DNA of 64,000 nt, from contig CAZUGV010000001.1 in assembly GCA_964620425.1 (NCBI GenBank), forward strand, positions 434,001 through 498,000, read 5' to 3'. This document shows positions 55,024 to 63,999 of the stretch, in pieces. The notes beneath the pieces were generated by a model. The model was not told the origin of the DNA and ran no database searches. It was given only the letters and a program-made list of their open reading frames with translations. Positions within the stretch are counted from its first letter, which is position 1. Every line of letters starts with the position of its first letter. A program made the position numbers and the translations under genes. This stretch comes from DASXUG01 sp964620425 (GTDB lineage: Bacteria > Pseudomonadota > Gammaproteobacteria > Burkholderiales > Methylophilaceae).

Positions 55024-56685
55024 ATGACAGAGAATCATAGCGCACAATCAATCCAGGCAGAACAGTTTAGGCAAACTTTAATCTGGCCTGTTCAACTCAT
55101 TCCCACCGAAAACACCCATCAGATCCAAAAATATTGGGAAACCATGCGTAACCACGCAACTGGATCGCCGTGGCGTGAAATGTCTGATGAGTTTGATTCA
55201 GATAACAAACATTTAAGTGAAGCGCGTTATCAAGAATTTGTAACATTTTTGCCGTTTGCTCAACGTTTCTTATATGGCGAAGGAAAACATGGAGGTGTTG
55301 CTGGGGAACACGAAGCTTCCCCTATCCACATCTTTTTTCGCCATGATGTCACTAAAGTCCGCATCTCCATCAACAATAATGCCACGCCGATAATTTTATC
55401 TGTTGCACACACTGAGTTATATTTCTTTTACGACATTGATATTGCAGTCTTGTGTGTAGAAATTGTCGGCAACAAAATTGAATTAGCGAACGCTATGGAG
55501 CTTTTATTCCGATTTGGTCGTACCTACCCAAGTTATTGGGATAAACATGGTCAAGCAGGCAATTGTGCACAAAAAGTAGCATGGTTAGACAAAAATGATG
55601 TTGTACTTTCAGAATCAGATTATGAGAATAAAGCGCATTATCTAAACTTCGTAAAACATAATCACGTTCCTAATGTAGCATCCCATTGGGCATTCCTGAT
55701 TAAACCATTGGTACAACATCATTCAGATGATCAAGGGTTGATTCGATATCGTGAAATTGAATATCAACGTATGCCTGTAATGAGTTACTTATCATTTAAC
55801 GATGTTAAACAATTAAGCCGGGGTGATTTAATTAGGCTAGGCTTACTAGCACCGCACTGGGATTCATCAACCCTGCCTTACCCCTCTGAATATCTGAGAA
55901 ATTTTGAAGAAAATCACTGTTATGACCGCTATTGGGATAGCGCCCAGCAAGATGATTGGAATAACACACGATTCATGTGTTCTGAACAAGGACTAGTGGT
56001 GATTGGAAGCCAGAGACATCCGTTTTTTACGGATGAGAACATGGGAACACTGAGCCAATTCAAAAATCAATTTTTCTTATTGTTCTTAATTTCCCATTTT
56101 CAAAAAGCAGCGCTTCTGATGGTTTCAGACCGCCTAGTACAAGCAATCAGTTATTTGGATATTAACAATACTGAGTCTATTAAAGATTTTAGATCAAGCA
56201 TCCAACACACAATGGAGGTATTTTTGAGATTTACACATCGCTATTGGTTCCAAGAAGTATCAGACCAGGCTGTTGCTCGCGACCTATTTCATATGATGCA
56301 TCAACACAATAATACCGAAAAACTTTTTGAAAAAACAAGAAGGCGAATAATGGACATGCAGCAATACTTAGAAAATGAAGAGTTGCGTCAACAAGCGAAT
56401 ACTGTGGTGAGGCTAACTGTTGTGACCATATTTGGCTTGGTAGGAACAATGACAAGTGGCTTGCTTGGAATGAACTTAATTGACCTGACAGAACAACCCA
56501 TAAGCATCAAATTACTATGTTTTTTGTCTGTATTTATTCCCGTCTCTGCGATAACTTTTTACACCGTGGCTAAATCCAAACGTCTGTCATTTTTCTTAGA
56601 TGCCATGTCAGATGAAAAGATAAAGGCAAGAAATAAGCTCAAAACACTCATTGCAGTTTGGAGCCGACAAAATAAAGAATCTTGA
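55024..56685 (+). CDS. CorA-like 2-TM-GxN membrane protein, divergent
   Basis: A 553-residue protein with a large soluble N-terminal part and two C-terminal membrane segments. A long helical stretch (TEKLFEKTRRRIMDMQQYLE) leads into TM1 (RLTVVTIFGLVGTMTSGL), which ends in LGMNL. That is the GMN signature of CorA/ZntB-type divalent cation channels (Gly482-Met-Asn484). TM2 follows (LLCFLSVFIPVSAITFYTVA). The N-terminal 450 residues do not look like ordinary CorA (about 320 aa in total) and carry an extra FFRHDVTKVRISI...ELYFFYDIDIAVL domain. AAAGGG lies 5 bases before ATG 55024. A transport role is inferred; the substrate is unknown. Confidence 0.72.
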   Translation: MTENHSAQSIQAEQFRQTLIWPVQLIPTENTHQIQKYWETMRNHATGSPWREMSDEFDSDNKHLSEARYQEFVTFLPFAQRFLYGEGKHGGVAGEHEASPIHIFFRHDVTKVRISINNNATPIILSVAHTELYFFYDIDIAVLCVEIVGNKIELANAMELLFRFGRTYPSYWDKHGQAGNCAQKVAWLDKNDVVLSESDYENKAHYLNFVKHNHVPNVASHWAFLIKPLVQHHSDDQGLIRYREIEYQRMPVMSYLSFNDVKQLSRGDLIRLGLLAPHWDSSTLPYPSEYLRNFEENHCYDRYWDSAQQDDWNNTRFMCSEQGLVVIGSQRHPFFTDENMGTLSQFKNQFFLLFLISHFQKAALLMVSDRLVQAISYLDINNTESIKDFRSSIQHTMEVFLRFTHRYWFQEVSDQAVARDLFHMMHQHNNTEKLFEKTRRRIMDMQQYLENEELRQQANTVVRLTVVTIFGLVGTMTSGLLGMNLIDLTEQPISIKLLCFLSVFIPVSAITFYTVAKSKRLSFFLDAMSDEKIKARNKLKTLIAVWSRQNKES

Positions 56686-56726
56686 TCAATTAATCTCTAT
56701 CGTCTGCAAAAAAATTCTAGCAAATA

Positions 56727-56747
56727 GGGTGTCGACTAACGACACCC
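56727..56747. terminator. Hairpin between convergent genes
   Basis: GGGTGTCG (56727-56734) and CGACACCC (56740-56747) form a perfect 8-bp stem with an ACTAA loop, between the CorA-like and oxidase stop codons. No T-run is attached directly, but the minus strand has seven T about 12 bases on. Confidence 0.6.
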
Positions 56748-56756
56748 TGACATAAG

Positions 56757-59700
56757 TTAATTTGCTAAGAAACTACATGTTTTGTAAACACCAGGGGCAG
56801 GATCTCCAAAGACACCATTATTACATCCCAAGCTATTCACCACGCCAGATTTGCTGAACNNNNNNNNNNNNNNNNNNNNNNNNNNNNNNNNNNNNNNNNN
56901 NNNNNNNNNNNNNNNNNNNNNNNNNNNNNNNNNNNNNNNNNNNNNNNNNNNNNNNNNNNATGTGCCACCTTCCCCTGAACATGTAATTGCATTCGATGGG
57001 GGTGCCGTGGTCGGAGTGGTCGCTGACTGAATCAATACTGTCACTACTGCACTGGCTGTCACAGCGCCTGCATTGTCTGTGGCGCGGGCCGTGAGGCTGT
57101 GGCTGCCAACGCTGGCGTTGGTCCAGTTGTAGCTATACGGTGCTGTGTTGCTGCTGCCAATGAGTGTCGTACCATCGTAGTAGTCAACTTGGCTGATGAT
57201 GCCGTCTGTGTCAGCAGCAGTTACCGTTAGAGGAATTGCAGTGCCTTCAGTGAAACTCTGATTATTTATCGGTGTATCAATTGAAATCGATGGCGCTAAG
57301 TTACCTCCTGTATTTCCAGTAACAGTAATGTTGATTGCGCTGCTGCTGGTGCTGGCGCCTGTGTTGTCTGTGGCGCGGGCCGTGAGACTGTGGCTGCCAA
57401 CGCTGGCGTTGGTCCAACTATAGCTATACGGTGCTGTGTTGCTGCTGCCAATGAGTGTCGTGCCGTCGTAGTAGTCAACTTGGCTGATGCTGCCGTCTGT
57501 GTCCGTTGCGTTCACCGTGAGTTCAATGCTGCTGCCTGTCGGGTGGATGCTGTTGGCGAGCGGGGCAGTCAAACTAACCGCAGGAGGAGCGTTTGTAACT
57601 GCACCAGAGGGTAAATATCTACATGTTTTAGACTGCCCAGGAGCTGGGTCACCCCCAAACTCAGAATTACTACATTCTAGACCTCCCGCTACAGACTCTC
57701 TGATGTTCCAGCTCGTGTTTACTCCAAACCAAACCGTTGCAGTAACGCCTACTGGCAAAATACAACGAGTGCTCTCACCAGCACAATAAACAGAATTGGG
57801 AGGAGGCACTGCACTAACACCTGGCGTTGTAACTTTTACAACAACTGCATTACTATCAGTCACTGAGCCAGCAGAATCAGTTGCTTTAGCCGTCAATCTA
57901 TGATTACCAGCAGGCGCATTCATCCAAATATAGGTGTAGGGTGAAGCTGTCAAAGTGCTGATTAATGTGGATCCTTCATAGAACTCTACTTTAGCAATAG
58001 AGCCACTGGAAACTGAAGCTGTCGCTGTCAATTCGATACTATCTCCAACCGAATAACTTGCATTTGTCGTTGGCTGAACTATGCTCACGATTGGCGCAAT
58101 ATCGGATCCAACAACAGCATCAGAAAGATAACGACAAGATTTATTCTGCCCACTAGCGGGGTCATATCCGAAAACGCTGTTAGAACAACCTATGCTACCC
58201 TGCACTCCAGCTATATAAAACCATCGCCCTTGGAATCCACTCTCATTTGCATTTGCCCCATACCAAACAGTTGCCGTGACACCCGCTGGGATAACGCATG
58301 TCCCAAACTCGCCACCACACAAAATGGAATTGGCAGGCGGGCTAGCTGTTGGTGTAATCGTTATTGTTGCCGCCTCGCTAGTCATTACACTACCAGTGCT
58401 ACTATATGATTTGGCACTAATGATGTGGCTTCCTAGTTTGTTGATTCTTAGCGAGTAGTTATAGGGTGCTTCGTTATCTGTAGCAATTAAGGTAACTCCG
58501 TCATAAAACTCAACTTTAGTGATGTTCCCAACCGTATCTGTTGCGTTCGCAGTCATTGAAATATTATCTGCCGTAGTATAAGTTGCATTTGCAAGGGGTG
58601 AAGTCAAGCTTAAGATGTTACCAAACCCAAGCTCCTCACTGCCAATTTGGCGCACATATTCAACTACATTAATAATATCTGTGTTACTTAACGCAAGATT
58701 TGTATGTGCCCGCACTGCTGCATCAATGGTCGAAGCACTACCATTATGAAGATAAGGCGCCGTAGCCCAAGCGTCTCTTAAAGTAGGGACATCTAACCCC
58801 GTGAGAGTAGCACCTAAGCGCTTCCCACTAAGTGCATTAATAGTCCCAATACTTTGAAGCGTTGTTGCGTCTTTACTATCCGTTAGTTTAGCTCCCCCAT
58901 GACAGCTAGCACATGCGTTTGCGAAAACCAGCTTTCCTGCAGTAGCAGACTCTGTTAGACTTCCGTCACTATTTCGATTTGGGGTACCAGCAAACTCATC
59001 AAGGGACGTCAAATAAGCAGCAAGGTTATCTAAATCAACACTCACACCCGCTTTTTTATCTCCCAATGGTTGATTTCGAGTACCAGAGTTAAACTCTGAG
59101 TCGCTCATCAGACCTGTACCACCCGCAAGCACACGGATTTGTTTTTCAAAATCTTGAATCTCGTCAAAATTAGCAGACCAGTGCGCAAAACCATGCCCCA
59201 TACCTGCACGCCCTGCTAAAGCAATGGTGTTCCTTAATCCCTCACCAAATCCAGTCATATCCCACACACGACCATCATGGCCCGCATCATTATGACAACT
59301 AGCGCAACTCATATAGCTATCTCGTGCAAGACGAGTATCAGCTGCGTCATAAAAGAGCTGCTTACCTGCAAAAACATTAGCAGGGAGCTTCTCTGTAACA
59401 ATAGAGCTGACATTAGCTAGCAAGTTTGATCTCAAAACACCCTGACTTGTTAAAGGTGTCAGGTCAACGACACTTACATTGCGATCCATGAAATTTTGAA
59501 CATAAAGTGTGTTGCCATCTGGAGACAATGTAACGCCCTGTGGAGCAATACCTACACTGATTCTAAATAACTCCCTACCACCAATAGCATCAACCACAGC
59601 CACTTGACGACTTGTTTCCAATGCAACAAATAAATACACACCGCTTGGGTGATAAACAGCAGCACTACCTAGGCTTGAATTGTCATGATCAATTCGTTTT

Positions 59701-62513
59701 GAATAATCTTCAGCAAGCGTAGTCAGATTTATACGGGAACTAATAGCACGCACAGTATTTTGGAAGTTCAAATCTTGACCACTCCGCGCCATACCTAGCT
59801 TGATATTATCTTGTTTTGATGGCACCCATGCTGTCGTACCATCTGGTGAAATCACTGGAGTAGCCAAGTAGTTTGGAATACCTGCACCTTGTGTTGATGT
59901 GTCAGTTTTATCACTGTGTTTAAGTACAATTGTATTGCTAATCGCCATGGTTGCTGGGTTGATTACCAATACTTCCCCGCCAGCGACTGAAGTATCAACA
60001 ACAGCAGTCGACTCACCTGGTAGAGGCGGAGTAATAAAGCGGGATACCAACACCTTACTACTGTCAGCACTTACAGATAAATGTCGCGGGTTGCTACCTA
60101 GTGCAATGCTTCCTTGTTGCACGCCAGTATTTGGGTTTAGCTTAAGTAAAAAGCCATTCGCCTCTAGCACAACGTATGCTGCACTTCCGTCAGGAGCGAA
60201 AACTAGACCATGAGGCTGTGAAGCTCTTGGTAAAGTAATCGTTTGAACAACAGCAAGCGTACTTGGATTAATCACAGAGATTGTGGCGTCGGCTTTGTTG
60301 GCTACCCAAATACGATTATCAGGAGCGATAGCAACACTACGAGGGGATTTTCCAACACTGATCTCGGCAATAGACGAGTTACTTAAACTATCGATCACAC
60401 CAACCGAGTCATTATCTGGATTCACAACCCAAATCCTAGACGGATTGCTACCACGATCCTCAGTCAATATAGAGGTAGAATGCGTAGGCGATAATATTGT
60501 CTTACTTGTAGCAACAGCCTGCACAAAACTTCTTGTTGTTACAATGCCATTGGCATCTTTTGCACTCAACATCACCACGTATAGACCAGAAGCACTAAAG
60601 GAGTGGGTTATATTCGCAGAATCAGTGTAGGCCGTTGCTGAAGAGCCATCCCCAAAATTCCAACTATAGGTGGTGTTTGCCAATGAAGGCAAATTGTAGT
60701 TAACCATACCTCCTGAAGAAATAACGGGTGCACTAATGACGCCACTAACATCAGGTGGGGTGTATGGTGCAGTAGTGACTGGAGGTGGGGCAATATTTTG
60801 ACCTATGCCAACCATTAAACCAAGCGAAGGTGCGCCATTTGCGTCTAATGCGACTACTTGGTAATAGCCAGGCGGAACAGTATTCGCATCTGGGATAGTT
60901 GCAGACAATCTAATGTCTTGCTGAGTGAAAGTTAGCGGTATGCGACGCTGACCTGAGTTAAAACCATGCGTGCCTCGACTTGCGCCAATTAACACCAACG
61001 CAGAGACAGAATTAGAAGAAGTCATGTCTAATTGCAAATTATCACCATTGCCATATGACAAAGCGCTAATAGCCTGTATCACTGGCCTTGAAGCGAGCAC
61101 AGAAGCGCCATTGACAGCCTTAAACAAATAAGGTGGATAATATACTTCAGCATTTAAATTAGTAACGGGGCCAGGGGTTCCCCCGCCCGTGGATAAAATC
61201 GTACCATTTGGAAGCAATGTTGAGGCGGAATGATACCCGCGATAAATAGCAGCATTCGCACCATCACGCCACAACCCAGTACTTGGGTTCCATAACTCAG
61301 CAGCGTATACTGCATTCGGCCCGTTATTATCTGAAAAAGTTGAACCTCCAGTGACCACGACCTCCCCATTCGCTAAAACTATCGAGCTAGGGAATCGACG
61401 CGGATAGTGCATGGGCTGCTGCTCAGTTAAAACAGGATCATCCGCATTAATGTCTATTGATGTAACTTTATTACTTGCTGGATAAGGATCCCCCTGTATG
61501 CCACCATTCCCACCCAAAACAACAATTTTACCCGGGGCATACATTACAGCATTATTGGTCGTACCAACATTCACGGGATTTGTAGTGCTAGGGGGGCCTT
61601 TAAACACCCCCTTACTTGTGATGGCTCCGTTTCCAGCAGGATCCAAAAACCACATTTGTTCAGCAGAAATACCAAAGACTTTGCCATTGGGTGCAACAAA
61701 TGCCTTTGGATAGGAGGTCCGTACATAATCAGGACCAAAGGCTAATCGACTACTCGCACCAAAAAGGGAACGCCATCCATTGCTTTCGAGAACTTCTGGT
61801 GTCATTGAAACATAACCTTGAGCAATAGCCAAGTCTGGGGTATCTTGCATCGACTCCTGAAACGGCGCCATCCCACCCATCATAATGAGTCGACCATCAG
61901 GTAAATTAATCATGGTGGCATACCAGCGGTCTAAAGCCAACATGTAAGATGGAGTAACGACTGTGTTTGTTGAAGGTGTATAAAGAGTGCTCGATTTTGC
62001 GCTATTTCCGCCTGTCATTAACAGACTGCCATCACTTAAAAATGCAGAGGTTGAACAAAAGCTATCCATCTTCTGTGCACTGTAGTAAGTTTTATGACTC
62101 GCAGCGCCAAACCCCAAGCTAGCGTCCCAAATATCCCAAAACCTTGCTGTCAAAGCGGTACCCTCAGGGTTTGTTCCATAAGTAAGCACTCTGCCATCAG
62201 GCAGCAATGCTGTATGCAAACCATTAAGAGGCCAAGACTGCACCGCTGACCACATACCTTTGGTAGCGGCATCAGCTGGAATCGTTAAATTTTGCATCAT
62301 TGGATCGGGCTCTGTTGGCACAGTAACCCAGGCCTCTGCTGCAGCGTCCGCGTGAGCGAGGGGAATAACAGGAATATCCAATGCAAGCATTGAAACGATT
62401 AGAAACTTAGCTACAATTTTTTGTAGCGGTATAGAAATTAAATCATGAGTACCTAATGCGCTGATTGCGTTTACATCACTTAAAATTGTAGTAACTTTCT
62501 TTGGCTGATTCAT
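56757..62513 (-). CDS. Secreted copper radical oxidase / YVTN propeller / di-haem cytochrome c multidomain protein
   Basis: At least 1918 residues, interrupted by a 100-N gap. ATG 62513 has AGGGA upstream. A long signal peptide ends near AHA-DA (residue 55). Residues about 85-570 form a kelch-type galactose/glyoxal oxidase. By position the thioether pair is Cys153 and Tyr198 (FCS, RWYA) and the copper ligands are Tyr427, His428 and His516; galactose oxidase uses Cys228, Tyr272, Tyr495, His496 and His581. Then: PKD domain (about 592-668), YVTN/YncE-like propeller (about 690-1020), di-haem peroxidase/MauG-like cytochrome (CASCH at 1070-1074 and 1201-1205, TAPYLHNGS), Ig-like domains (about 1300-1390, 1475-1560, 1645-1735, 1740-1830) and three Cys-rich modules. 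Predicted periplasmic or extracellular; substrate unknown. Confidence 0.85.
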   Translation of the reverse strand: MNQPKKVTTILSDVNAISALGTHDLISIPLQKIVAKFLIVSMLALDIPVIPLAHADAAAEAWVTVPTEPDPMMQNLTIPADAATKGMWSAVQSWPLNGLHTALLPDGRVLTYGTNPEGTALTARFWDIWDASLGFGAASHKTYYSAQKMDSFCSTSAFLSDGSLLMTGGNSAKSSTLYTPSTNTVVTPSYMLALDRWYATMINLPDGRLIMMGGMAPFQESMQDTPDLAIAQGYVSMTPEVLESNGWRSLFGASSRLAFGPDYVRTSYPKAFVAPNGKVFGISAEQMWFLDPAGNGAITSKGVFKGPPSTTNPVNVGTTNNAVMYAPGKIVVLGGNGGIQGDPYPASNKVTSIDINADDPVLTEQQPMHYPRRFPSSIVLANGEVVVTGGSTFSDNNGPNAVYAAELWNPSTGLWRDGANAAIYRGYHSASTLLPNGTILSTGGGTPGPVTNLNAEVYYPPYLFKAVNGASVLASRPVIQAISALSYGNGDNLQLDMTSSNSVSALVLIGASRGTHGFNSGQRRIPLTFTQQDIRLSATIPDANTVPPGYYQVVALDANGAPSLGLMVGIGQNIAPPPVTTAPYTPPDVSGVISAPVISSGGMVNYNLPSLANTTYSWNFGDGSSATAYTDSANITHSFSASGLYVVMLSAKDANGIVTTRSFVQAVATSKTILSPTHSTSILTEDRGSNPSRIWVVNPDNDSVGVIDSLSNSSIAEISVGKSPRSVAIAPDNRIWVANKADATISVINPSTLAVVQTITLPRASQPHGLVFAPDGSAAYVVLEANGFLLKLNPNTGVQQGSIALGSNPRHLSVSADSSKVLVSRFITPPLPGESTAVVDTSVAGGEVLVINPATMAISNTIVLKHSDKTDTSTQGAGIPNYLATPVISPDGTTAWVPSKQDNIKLGMARSGQDLNFQNTVRAISSRINLTTLAEDYSKRIDHDNSSLGSAAVYHPSGVYLFVALETSRQVAVVDAIGGRELFRISVGIAPQGVTLSPDGNTLYVQNFMDRNVSVVDLTPLTSQGVLRSNLLANVSSIVTEKLPANVFAGKQLFYDAADTRLARDSYMSCASCHNDAGHDGRVWDMTGFGEGLRNTIALAGRAGMGHGFAHWSANFDEIQDFEKQIRVLAGGTGLMSDSEFNSGTRNQPLGDKKAGVSVDLDNLAAYLTSLDEFAGTPNRNSDGSLTESATAGKLVFANACASCHGGAKLTDSKDATTLQSIGTINALSGKRLGATLTGLDVPTLRDAWATAPYLHNGSASTIDAAVRAHTNLALSNTDIINVVEYVRQIGSEELGFGNILSLTSPLANATYTTADNISMTANATDTVGNITKVEFYDGVTLIATDNEAPYNYSLRINKLGSHIISAKSYSSTGSVMTSEAATITITPTASPPANSILCGGEFGTCVIPAGVTATVWYGANANESGFQGRWFYIAGVQGSIGCSNSVFGYDPASGQNKSCRYLSDAVVGSDIAPIVSIVQPTTNASYSVGDSIELTATASVSSGSIAKVEFYEGSTLISTLTASPYTYIWMNAPAGNHRLTAKATDSAGSVTDSNAVVVKVTTPGVSAVPPPNSVYCAGESTRCILPVGVTATVWFGVNTSWNIRESVAGGLECSNSEFGGDPAPGQSKTCRYLPSGAVTNAPPAVSLTAPLANSIHPTGSSIELTVNATDTDGSISQVDYYDGTTLIGSSNTAPYSYSWTNASVGSHSLTARATDNTGASTSSSAINITVTGNTGGNLAPSISIDTPINNQSFTEGTAIPLTVTAADTDGIISQVDYYDGTTLIGSSNTAPYSYNWTNASVGSHSLTARATDNAGAVTASAVVTVLIQSATTPTTAPPSNAITCSGEGGTXXXXXXXXXXXXXXXXXXXXXXXXXXXXXXXXXXFSKSGVVNSLGCNNGVFGDPAPGVYKTCSFLAN
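56860..56959. other. Assembly gap (100 N)
   Basis: Exactly 100 N lie inside the last Cys-rich module of the oxidase gene, 114 bases from the nearest near-identical Ig repeat. The round number suggests a placeholder of unknown true size. The reading frame is open on both sides in the same frame with 100 N counted, but the true length and residue content are undetermined. Confidence 0.97.
57073..57213 (-). repeat. Ig-domain DNA repeat, copy nearer the gap
   Basis: These 141 bases match 57364-57504 at an exact offset of 291 bases (97 codons) with only about seven differences that I can count over most of the length. It encodes the C-terminal part of the fourth Ig-like domain (QVDYYDGTTLIGSSNTAP, NASVGSHSLTARATDN). 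Confidence 0.85.
57364..57504 (-). repeat. Ig-domain DNA repeat, second copy
   Basis: Partner of 57073-57213, encoding the same part of the third Ig-like domain. The near-identity at DNA level contrasts with the first and second Ig domains (about 57840-58060 and 58370-58610), which differ widely. This suggests a recent duplication or gene conversion. Confidence 0.85.
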
Positions 62514-62933
62514 TTCAAATAGTCCCTATTACCAAATTCATTTGAACTCCACTGCCAGTGATATAAACTGGTAATCTAAGTAAGTTTTATTTACGGTCAT
62601 CGCAATGCTGAACTTGAGCATCGCGAAGACAATCTCACTCAGGCGCAAACTCTAACGACCAAATAAACCAATTAAAAACCATCTAATAAAAGGAACTTAC
62701 AAATAGTTCAGACTGAAGCAAATCGGTTTTTTTGAAATCAATTTGTTTTTTTAATGTTGAAAGTAAACAAAACAAGTACTGAGCGAGCTTCACACATAGT
62801 TAGCTTCACTTGTATAGTAACAAATATAAAATTTTATAGCATTAGTCCGAATGGACTAATGGAGAGACAAAAACCAAGTAAAATTTCCTTACCACCTTAG
62901 CAATAGATAATAAAGATATTTGTTTGATAGCGC
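62514..62933. other. 420-bp intergenic region upstream of the oxidase gene
   Basis: No gene is seen. On the oxidase side there is a dyad CCAGT-7-ACTGG (62555-62571), 42 bases from the start codon, and a second dyad ATGCT-7-AGCAT (62605-62621); either could be an operator. A perfect 8-bp hairpin, ATTAGTCC-GAAT-GGACTAAT (62841-62860), lies downstream of the small gene at 62934-63125 and may end its transcript. The remainder is AT-rich with T- and A-tracts. No convincing -35/-10 pair was found. Confidence 0.45.
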
Positions 62934-63125
62934 TTATTCTAAGTGAATACCTGCACGATTATCTTTCGCAAAAGCGAAACCGACGACATCTGCTGGCATG
63001 GCAGCCCCAATACCATATTCGTCGACATTTGAATCATCGGCAATGGATTGTTGACTCGTTTTACTGCGCTGGCGACTTGTGGAGTTAAGAAATTCAAAAT
63101 AATTAAAATTTTCAAACAGCTTCAT
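62934..63125 (-). CDS. Small orphan protein, 63 aa
   Basis: It begins at ATG 63125 with AGGGG 7 bases upstream, among the best ribosome-binding sites in the window, so it is probably translated. The sequence starts MKLFENFNYFEFLNSTSRQR, has a polar Ser/Gln-rich middle (KTSQQSIADDSNVDEYG) and ends with a small-residue stretch, GIGAAMPADVVGFAFAKDN, then RAGIHLE. There is no Cys, signal peptide or membrane segment. I do not recognise a family. It lies on the same strand upstream of the oxidase gene. Confidence 0.62.
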   Translation of the reverse strand: MKLFENFNYFEFLNSTSRQRSKTSQQSIADDSNVDEYGIGAAMPADVVGFAFAKDNRAGIHLE

Positions 63126-63231
63126 GGCTAATCCCCTAAATAAACAATTGTGATTATCTTCAATTTTTATTACGGCTTTTTAACCAAAATATTTAGTTTT
63201 TAAGACAAATTATTTTAATTTTTCTCTGGTC

Positions 63232-63999
63232 TTACGCGTTGACATTAAACCTCACACTTAAATCTTGCAAGTTAAGCTCTTGTAAAATATGCGTTAATCT
63301 ATTTTTCGCTTCACGATTAGGGGCATTTTTGTATCGCGCAATAATTAACTCATTTTTCATTGAATGCTCCCAGCCCACCAACTCAGTGACTGTGACTTGA
63401 TAGCCATGCGCCTCAAGCTGCAGACAACGCAAGACATTCGTGATGTGACTACCGAACTCACGCGTATGTATTGGATGACGCCAAATTTCGGATAATGGAG
63501 TTTTAGAAAAGGATGCGTTTTTATTCTTGCGCATGACGTCTGCCACCTCTGCCTGACAGCAAGGAACCAAGACCATAAACTGCGCTTTTTTCTGCAAACC
63601 AAACTGTATCGCGTCATCTGTAGCGGTATTGCAGGCATGTAGCGCGGTCACAATCTCCACCTCTGCTGGAAGCGCTTCTGAGGTAGTCGATTCCTCTACG
63701 CTTAAATGTTCAAACTGCATGCGCTCAAAGCCAAGCTTTTGGGCTAATATCTGCGATTTTTGCACCAAATCTGCCCGAGTTTCTATCCCGATAACTTTGC
63801 CACCTGTTTGTTGCTTCATAAACAAATCATACAAAATAAAACCGAGGTAAGACTTACCTGCCCCATGATCAACCAACACGGGGTGTCTCCCCTTCTGCAT
63901 CAGCTCCTCAAGTAGCGGCTCAATAAACTGATAGAGGTGATAAACCTGCTTGAGCTTACGGCGAGTATCCTGGTTAAGCTTGCCATCCCGCGTGAGGAT
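63232..63999 (-). CDS. SAM-dependent methyltransferase (Methyltransf_32 type), 5' end outside the window
   Basis: The frame stays open past ATG 63900 to the window edge (LTRDGKLNQDTRRKLKQVYH then QFIEPLLEELMQKGRHPVL). That ATG is therefore internal and the gene is cut at its 5' end. The SAM-binding motif is VLVDHGAGKSYLGFILYDLF, the acidic residue after strand 2 is in VIGIETRADLV, and the signature ALHACNTATDDAI with LVPCCQAEVADVM fits the Methyltransf_32 family as I know it. The C-terminus (VRFNVNA) is complete. The substrate is unknown, possibly tRNA or another RNA. Confidence 0.83.
   Translation of the reverse strand: MLTRDGKLNQDTRRKLKQVYHLYQFIEPLLEELMQKGRHPVLVDHGAGKSYLGFILYDLFMKQQTGGKVIGIETRADLVQKSQILAQKLGFERMQFEHLSVEESTTSEALPAEVEIVTALHACNTATDDAIQFGLQKKAQFMVLVPCCQAEVADVMRKNKNASFSKTPLSEIWRHPIHTREFGSHITNVLRCLQLEAHGYQVTVTELVGWEHSMKNELIIARYKNAPNREAKNRLTHILQELNLQDLSVRFNVNA

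Noticed and set aside
63232..63900. Complete methyltransferase gene starting at ATG 63900
   Set aside because: The same frame stays open upstream with family-like sequence to the window edge, so the gene is truncated by the window.
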